A stretch of DNA of 64,000 bases from positions 62,001 to 126,000 of the forward strand of contig CALUUA010000003.1 of the NCBI GenBank assembly GCA_944323845.1. Direction: 5' to 3'. The notes beneath the pieces are model-generated. The model was not told the DNA's origin. It saw nothing but the letters and a program-made list of their open reading frames with translations, and searched no databases. The position numbers and the translations under genes were made by a program. Origin of the DNA: an uncultured Bacteroidales bacterium. Lineage in GTDB: Bacteria; Bacteroidota; Bacteroidia; Bacteroidales; UBA932. Of this stretch, positions 58,899 to 64,000 are shown one piece after another (positions within the stretch are counted from its first letter, which is position 1; each line of letters starts with the position of its first letter).

Positions 58899-60163
58899 TT
58901 ACGGCATGCATATGTACTATCGGGGATGAAATCCTGATAGGCCAGATAACTGATACCAATTCCGCTGTAATTTCACGGGCATTGGGAAAGGCGGGCGTGA
59001 TGGTGAGGAAGATGGTTTCGGTCGGGGATATCCGGCAGGAAATCGAATCAGCCCTTACAGAGGCCCTTGAAGAGCACGACATCGTCATAGTTACGGGCGG
59101 TCTGGGGCCTACGAAGGATGATGTCACCAAGAACGTGATATACGGGTTGTCCGGCAGTTCGGGCTATGTTACGGACAGTGCCCAGCTGGAGATAATCCAC
59201 AGGATACTTTCTTCAAGAGGGCTGGACATATTGGAATCCAATCTGAAGCAGGCTTCTGTTCCTGACAGGTGCGAGGTCATACCAAACAGGCTGGGTACGG
59301 CTCCGGTCATGGTGGTCAGGTTCGGGGAGGAGAGATTCGGCCATAAGGCAGTGTTGTATTCGCTTCCGGGAGTCCCTTTCGAGGCGGCAGGCGCCCTCGA
59401 TGACGTGACTGCCGACATCAGGAAGGCTTTCTCTATAGAGAAGATATATCATAAGACCATAATGACATACGGCATAGCCGAATCGGCGTTGGCAGACAGG
59501 ATTTCGGCATGGGAGGACAGTCTCCCCTCCTTTGTCCGTCTGGCATATCTCCCGGATCCTCTGAAGGGCGTGGCCCTGCGGATGTCAGTCTACGGCAATG
59601 CATCAGATGCAGAAAGTGTTTTTTCCGTAAAGACAGCGGAGCTGAAGGAAATTCTCGGCGATGCTGTCTATGCAGAAGCTGAAATGACACTTCCGGAAGT
59701 CCTCGGCGGGATACTGCGGAAGTCAGGCAAGACTGTCTGCACTGCGGAGTCGTGTACCGGAGGCATGGTAGCTTCCCAGCTGACATCGGTTCCCGGATCT
59801 TCCGATTACTTCCTCGGCTCGGTAGTCGCATATGCCGCAGGCGTGAAGGAAAATGTACTCGGCGTGCCTCATGAAATCATAGACAGCTTCGGAACCGTGA
59901 GCCCGGAATGTGCCGCCGCCATGGCTGAAGGCGTCCGCCGTCTTACCGGAGCAGACTATGCCGTTTCCACCACGGGAAATGCCGGGCCTTCGGCATCTGA
60001 AGAAAAGCCGGTCGGTCTGGTATGGGTCGGAATCAGCTCTTATGACAGGACTGAAACAGTCTCTTTCAATTTCCGCAATGACAGGATCAGGAATATCGAA
60101 CGTTTTTCCTCTTCGGCGTTGAATGCTTTGAGGAAATTCATTGCTTCTTCCGAAAACATCTGA
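58895..60163 (+). CDS. cinA: CinA: competence/damage-inducible protein, nicotinamide nucleotide amidase
   Basis: 422 aa, normal length. The N-terminal MoCF-type domain (about 1-170) has CTIGDEILIGQITDTNSAVI and TGGLGPTKDDVTK. The C-terminal CinA/PncC deamidase domain (about 260-415) has CTAESCTGGMVASQLTSVPG, GSVVAYAAGVKENVLGV and STTGNAGPSASEEKPVGLVW. By family it hydrolyses nicotinamide mononucleotide and ADP-ribose derivatives in pyridine nucleotide recycling. It overlaps pyrD by four bases and ends at a perfect hairpin. Confidence 0.93.
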   Translation: MITACICTIGDEILIGQITDTNSAVISRALGKAGVMVRKMVSVGDIRQEIESALTEALEEHDIVIVTGGLGPTKDDVTKNVIYGLSGSSGYVTDSAQLEIIHRILSSRGLDILESNLKQASVPDRCEVIPNRLGTAPVMVVRFGEERFGHKAVLYSLPGVPFEAAGALDDVTADIRKAFSIEKIYHKTIMTYGIAESALADRISAWEDSLPSFVRLAYLPDPLKGVALRMSVYGNASDAESVFSVKTAELKEILGDAVYAEAEMTLPEVLGGILRKSGKTVCTAESCTGGMVASQLTSVPGSSDYFLGSVVAYAAGVKENVLGVPHEIIDSFGTVSPECAAAMAEGVRRLTGADYAVSTTGNAGPSASEEKPVGLVWVGISSYDRTETVSFNFRNDRIRNIERFSSSALNALRKFIASSENI

Positions 60164-60177
60164 ATATTAATGTATAA

Positions 60178-60210
60178 AACAAAAATGTTACTATATATAA
60201 CATTTTTGTT
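60178..60210. terminator. Perfect 13-bp A/T-rich hairpin between convergent genes
   Basis: AACAAAAATGTTA-CTATATA-TAACATTTTTGTT, a 13-bp perfect stem and 7-nt loop between cinA (+) and the dipeptidase (-). Its symmetrical A- and T-runs allow use in both directions. Confidence 0.7.
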
Positions 60211-60228
60211 ATCGGATATTTTCTTCCA

Positions 60229-61317
60229 TTATCGCCCCTCGGGGGCAGACTGAAGGCGCAAAATTTCGAGAAAATTGCCTCCGGCAATTCTTGCAATGTC
60301 GCCCTCGCCGTATCCGCGGGCGCGCAGTTCTTCGAAAAGCAGCCCGAAGCATGAGATATCCTCCATTCCTGCCGGAGTGACGGATATGCCGTCAAAATCC
60401 GAGCCGAGTCCGACATGCTCTATGCCTGCGACGGAAACAGCATGGTCGATATGGTCGGCAATCCTCTTGTACGTTGGTCTGGTCATGGATGCCAGCTTGT
60501 CTTCGACAGCATACCATGCCGCCCTTTTGGCCGGGTTTCCCGGATCCTTTATGAATTCGGCTTCCACGGCATCGCATTCAGATTCAATTCCTGACGCAGC
60601 GAGACTTTCCGCGAAGCCGTCATCCAGAAATACCGGGTAGAAATTAATCTGGAGCACTCCTCCTTTTGCGGCAAGGGCGCGTATCATGTCATCGCTCATG
60701 TTGCGTCTGTGGCCGGCCAATGCCCTGCAGCATGAATGAGTGGCTGCAACCGGTTTCGATGACAGGTCCAGTACATCGTAAAAGGCGGCATCGGAAATGT
60801 GGGAGACGTCTATCAGCATCCCCAGACGGTTCATTTCTTTCACTACCTCCTTTCCGAACGGGCTCAGGCCGCCCCATAGAGGTTTTTCCGGAGATGATGA
60901 GTCGCAGATGCGGTTGTGGGCGGAGTGGGCCAGCGTCATGTACCTTACTCCCATGCGGTAGAACATGCGCAGAAGCGGCAAGGATTCCTGTATGGCAGAA
61001 CCGTTTTCCAGACCTAGGAATACCGATGTCAGTCCGTGCGCCTTGGCGTCATAGGCCTCTTGCGCGGAAGTCGCCAATACTGCCTGCGACCTGTTCTTTT
61101 CTATGGCGTCATACGTATCCGCCAGAAGTTCGAGCGCATAAGAAGTGGCTTCGGCTCCCTTGAGCGACGGCGGGACATACAGTGCGAAAAAGGCTCCGTC
61201 CACTCCCCCTTTCTTCATCTTGGGGAAGTCCACGTGACCATGGGGATTCCATATTCCCACATCTCTCAATCTGTGAATCTGCGACGGGGTGTCACAGTGT
61301 GAATCAAGCACGAACAT
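60229..61317 (-). CDS. Membrane-dipeptidase-type (M19) metallopeptidase
   Basis: 362 aa from the chosen ATG. The binuclear zinc residues of renal dipeptidase are visible: HxD in FVLDSHCDTP, Glu in VFLGLENGSA, His in DVSHISDAAF and His in ATHSCCRALAGHRRN, with Asp in GLGSDFDG. It hydrolyses dipeptides including D-residue forms, and may serve peptide uptake or peptidoglycan turnover. No signal peptide is obvious from this start. An ATG 51 bp upstream gives a Pro/Ser-rich leader and longer overlap and was not chosen. It overlaps the rlmB stop by 14 bp. Confidence 0.88.
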   Translation of the reverse strand: MFVLDSHCDTPSQIHRLRDVGIWNPHGHVDFPKMKKGGVDGAFFALYVPPSLKGAEATSYALELLADTYDAIEKNRSQAVLATSAQEAYDAKAHGLTSVFLGLENGSAIQESLPLLRMFYRMGVRYMTLAHSAHNRICDSSSPEKPLWGGLSPFGKEVVKEMNRLGMLIDVSHISDAAFYDVLDLSSKPVAATHSCCRALAGHRRNMSDDMIRALAAKGGVLQINFYPVFLDDGFAESLAASGIESECDAVEAEFIKDPGNPAKRAAWYAVEDKLASMTRPTYKRIADHIDHAVSVAGIEHVGLGSDFDGISVTPAGMEDISCFGLLFEELRARGYGEGDIARIAGGNFLEILRLQSAPEGR

Positions 61318-62053
61318 AGTTCTGGCGCACGGCTTCGAAGAGGACAATGGATGTGGCTGCGGAAACATTCAGGGATGAAATCTCGCCAGCCATCGGGATG
61401 GCGGCTTTCACATCGGCCAATTCCAGCATGGACTGGGAGATTCCTTTGCCTTCGGAGCCCATTATGAATGCACACGGTCCTGTCAGGTCGGTGTCGTAAA
61501 TCAGCCCTTGCGTTTTTTCCGTGACAGCCACCACCTTGAAGCCGCTCTGTTTCAGATAATAGACAGCAAGTCTCAGGTTCGGGACCTTTGAGACGGAAAG
61601 TCTCATGAGAGCTCCGGCAGAAGCCTTTATCGCCTCAGAATTGATGGCTGCACCGCCTTTTGCCGGAACTATGATACCGGCGCCTCCGGCACATTCGAGG
61701 GTTCTGGCTATGGCTCCGAGATTCCTCACATCGCTGACTCCGTCCAGTATGACAATAGCAGGCGCCGGCTTCATGGCCAAGGCCGTGTCTATCAGTTCCT
61801 CATACGGTACATAATCTATTTTGGATATGTATGCCACCACACCCTGATGAGCGCCGCGCACTGTCTTGTTAAGCCTTTCGACCGGCACGAACTGGACAGG
61901 TATCCCGTTCTGTTTCAGAAGATTCATCAGTTCGCCTGCCTGACCGCCTTCCATACCCTGCTTCAGCAGGACCTTGTCGAATTTTTTTCCGGCTCTGACA
62001 GCTTCCATGACGGGATGAATCCCGAAAAGATATTGCATTTGCTGTTCTTCCAT
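61304..62053 (-). CDS. rlmB: 23S rRNA 2'-O-methyltransferase RlmB-like (SpoU family)
   Basis: 249 aa from the chosen ATG. The N-terminal L30e-like domain starts QYLFGIHPVMEAVRAGKKFD and includes RGAHQGVVAYIS. The SPOUT domain shows LDGVSDVRNLGAIARTLEC, FIMGSEGKGISQSML and SSLNVSAATSIVLFEA. The HQG and N-x-GAI-R motifs fit RlmB, which methylates G2251 in E. coli 23S rRNA. An ATG 24 bp upstream is also possible. The dipeptidase gene overlaps its end, so the two are co-transcribed. Confidence 0.9.
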   Translation of the reverse strand: MEEQQMQYLFGIHPVMEAVRAGKKFDKVLLKQGMEGGQAGELMNLLKQNGIPVQFVPVERLNKTVRGAHQGVVAYISKIDYVPYEELIDTALAMKPAPAIVILDGVSDVRNLGAIARTLECAGGAGIIVPAKGGAAINSEAIKASAGALMRLSVSKVPNLRLAVYYLKQSGFKVVAVTEKTQGLIYDTDLTGPCAFIMGSEGKGISQSMLELADVKAAIPMAGEISSLNVSAATSIVLFEAVRQNYVRA

Positions 62054-62107
62054 AAATCGCTCTGTATCAATTATCATTCTGTAAATCCGAAGATAAGGGT
62101 CACGAAA

Positions 62108-64000
62108 TCACTGTCCGAGATCCTCCACGAGTTTTTCCCACTCTTCAGTCTTTATGTCCAGATCCCTCTTGTACTCCAGATACTGTCTGGTCAGCTCCAT
62201 TATGTCGTCAGACGGCTTAGGAGCAGCCAGAACCGTCTCTAATTCCTTCATTTTCGCCTCGGCCTCCTCTATCCCCTTTTCCAGGAATGATATCCTGTTC
62301 CTGACCTTGCGTTCCTCCTTGGATATGAACTTCTTCTGCCTGTATTCCTGATGGGAGGCGGAAAGCGTCTTTTCCTCCTGTTTCGCTGATTCCATGACTG
62401 CCGGAGCCGCTTTCCGTTCCAACTCGTTCAGGGTCTCTATCTTTCTCTTTTTCAGGAATTCTTCCACACCACCGAGGTGTTCGGTCACCTTTCCGTCCCT
62501 GAATTCGTACAGTTTGTCCACAAGTCCGTCGAGGAAGTCCCTGTCATGGGAAACTATGACAAGGGTCCCGTCGTATGCCTTGAGAGCCTGTTTCAGTATA
62601 TCCTTGGAACGTATGTCCATATGGTTCGTAGGCTCATCGAGCGCCAGCAGGTTATACGGCTTCAGAATGAGTTTTGCCATCGCCAGACGGGCTCTCTCCC
62701 CGCCGCTGAGCACTGCCACCTTCTTGTCGATATCCTCCCCCTTGAAGAGAAAGGCCGCAAGTATGTCCCTGAGTCTGGTCCTTATGTCGCCTACGGCAAT
62801 GCGTTCGAGAGTCCCGTAGACAGTATCATCCTTGTCCAGTATATCTTCCTGATTCTGCGCATAATAGCCGGCACAGACATTGTATCCCGTCCTGATCGAG
62901 CCGTCCATAGGCTCCAGTTCTCCCATGACAGCCCTCATCAGGGTAGTCTTGCCTTCGCCGTTCCTTCCCACCAGAGCCACCTTCTCCCCTCTCCGGACCT
63001 CTATGTCTGCTCCTGTAAAGACAATCTTCTTTTCATGGCCATCCTTTGCAGGATAGCCCAATGCCAGATTTTCAGCCTTGATCACCACATCGCCGGAGCG
63101 CGGCGCAGGCGGAAATTTCACGGACAAAGCCGAATTGTCCTCGATGTCCACTTCAATCCTTTCCAGCTTGTCCAGCTGCTTGATTCGGGACTGTACCTGA
63201 TTCGATTTCGTAGGCTTGTAGCGGAATCTTTCGATGAAATCCTCCGTCTTCTCTATCATCCTTTGCTGGTTCTCGTATGCCGCTTTCTGCTGCGCAATCC
63301 GTTCTTTCCGCAGCACTAAATACTGGCTGTACGGCACTTTATAGTCATGTATGTGCCCCAGCATTATCTCCACTGTCCTGTTCGTGATATTGTCGAGGAA
63401 CTTCCGGTCATGGGAGATAAGCACCAGCGAACCCTTATACGCTTTCAGGTAATCTTCCAGCCATTCTATGGATTCGATGTCGAGATGATTCGTAGGCTCG
63501 TCCAGCAGAAGCACGTCCGGCTTAGACAGCAGGATCTTGGCCAGTTCTATGCGCATGTTCCAGCCCTGACTGAATGTCTCCGTCGCCCGGGACAGCTCTT
63601 CAGGCTTGAATCCGAGCCCTGTCAGCGTCCTTTCGGCAGAAACTCTCGGTGATTCGGCCTTGGTATAGGCGAGGCGGTCGTTCACGTCGTTCATCCTCTC
63701 TATGAGCTTCCGGTATTCCGCCGAATCATAGTCCTCCCTGCTTGACAGCTGTTCCATTATGGAATCCAGTTCTTCCTCCATGGAGAAAAGTTCCGAAAAG
63801 GCGGTCATGGCCTCGTCTATGACACTTCTCCCCTTGTGATGCTCCATGATCTGGGGCAGATAGCCTATACGCAGGTCTGACGGCATTTCTATCTTGCCGG
63901 ACGTGGGCTTCTGCAAGCCGCATATGAGTTTCAGAATGGTCGACTTTCCGGCCCCGTTCTTCCCTGTAAGGCCGATCCTGTCGTTTTCACTGATATGAAA
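62108..64000 (-). CDS. ABC-F family ATPase, N-terminus outside the window
   Basis: 631 codons are in the window; the 5' end is beyond position 64000. Two ABC ATPase modules are present. The first shows Walker A (GLTGKNGAGKSTILKLICGL), a degenerate signature FSQGWNMRIELAKIL and Walker B LLLDEPTNHLDIESIEWLE. The second has VGRNGEGKTTLMRAV, LSGGERARLAMAKLI and LLALDEPTNHMDIRSKD. The linker with KSNQVQSRIKQLDKLERIEV and a C-terminal coiled coil (about 80 residues) are ABC-F features; there are no membrane helices. Such proteins act on the ribosome in translation or antibiotic protection. The exact subfamily, Uup/YdiF-like, is uncertain. Confidence 0.92.
   Translation of the reverse strand, partial: FHISENDRIGLTGKNGAGKSTILKLICGLQKPTSGKIEMPSDLRIGYLPQIMEHHKGRSVIDEAMTAFSELFSMEEELDSIMEQLSSREDYDSAEYRKLIERMNDVNDRLAYTKAESPRVSAERTLTGLGFKPEELSRATETFSQGWNMRIELAKILLSKPDVLLLDEPTNHLDIESIEWLEDYLKAYKGSLVLISHDRKFLDNITNRTVEIMLGHIHDYKVPYSQYLVLRKERIAQQKAAYENQQRMIEKTEDFIERFRYKPTKSNQVQSRIKQLDKLERIEVDIEDNSALSVKFPPAPRSGDVVIKAENLALGYPAKDGHEKKIVFTGADIEVRRGEKVALVGRNGEGKTTLMRAVMGELEPMDGSIRTGYNVCAGYYAQNQEDILDKDDTVYGTLERIAVGDIRTRLRDILAAFLFKGEDIDKKVAVLSGGERARLAMAKLILKPYNLLALDEPTNHMDIRSKDILKQALKAYDGTLVIVSHDRDFLDGLVDKLYEFRDGKVTEHLGGVEEFLKKRKIETLNELERKAAPAVMESAKQEEKTLSASHQEYRQKKFISKEERKVRNRISFLEKGIEEAEAKMKELETVLAAPKPSDDIMELTRQYLEYKRDLDIKTEEWEKLVEDLGQ

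Overview
The window is a chromosomal segment from a member of the Bacteroidota, most likely Bacteroidales and plausibly a Rikenellaceae/Alistipes-like gut bacterium. The evidence is the family content: a lipidated TamA-like protein (TamL), a DUF5723 protein paired with a giant lipoprotein, a long-form IspG, a PPi-type phosphofructokinase, a Bacteroidota-type arginine decarboxylase, and a cysteate-synthase-like enzyme. Promoters also fit, with repeated TAnnTTTG -7 boxes and few strong Shine-Dalgarno sites. Gene density is high. I see no rRNA, tRNA, CRISPR array, transposase or phage structural gene.

Layout. 1-3.6 kb (+): end of ftsH, cdsA, psd and a CNNM/CorC-type protein. 3.5-13.4 kb (-): a tight run of ligA, an FlK-like thioesterase, a YihY membrane protein, a bifunctional RelA/SpoT homologue, an Ig-like lipoprotein, an outer-membrane barrel and ispG. 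13.6-14.9 kb (+): PPi-dependent phosphofructokinase. 14.9-20.7 kb (-): a signalling-like block with a receiver/PPDK-ATP-grasp protein, a CASTOR/POLLUX-like ion channel carrying a C-terminal RyR domain, and a stand-alone RyR protein. 20.7-26 kb: an AT-richer accessory island with an EcoRII-type restriction-modification pair (-), divergent from an AIPR abortive-infection-type gene and a tandem-duplicated-domain protein of unknown function (+). 26.1-26.9 kb: a broken lipoprotein gene with a 10-G tract just after its lipobox. 27-38.7 kb: SpoU methyltransferase, arginine decarboxylase, TamL, a zinc-ribbon/TM2/CD225/DUF2752 cluster, RarA, pyruvate kinase, a GNAT enzyme, two small barrels and an FprA-type flavo-diiron protein. 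38.7-46.1 kb (-): a heterodisulfide-reductase-like operon running into a cysteate-synthase-like gene and mscS. 46.1-64 kb: rlmD, the giant lipoprotein and DUF5723 pair, two orphan genes, an acyltransferase, queA, a 506-bp AT-rich intergenic region, an XRE regulator, pyrD, cinA, a dipeptidase, rlmB and the end of an ABC-F gene.

How the parts fit. Much is housekeeping: envelope lipid synthesis, isoprenoids, (p)ppGpp, DNA ligation, glycolysis, RNA modification and pyrimidine synthesis. Three blocks stand out. (1) The EcoRII R-M / AIPR / duplicated-domain island uses back-to-back promoters and looks like a composite phage-defence cassette. (2) The channel-RyR, RyR and PPDK-receiver block looks like a signal-gated ion-channel system of unknown purpose. 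(3) The Hdr-like redox complex is co-transcribed with a cysteate synthase candidate, suggesting a link between sulfur redox chemistry and sulfonolipid precursor supply. All functions are inferred from sequence alone; no database search was run.
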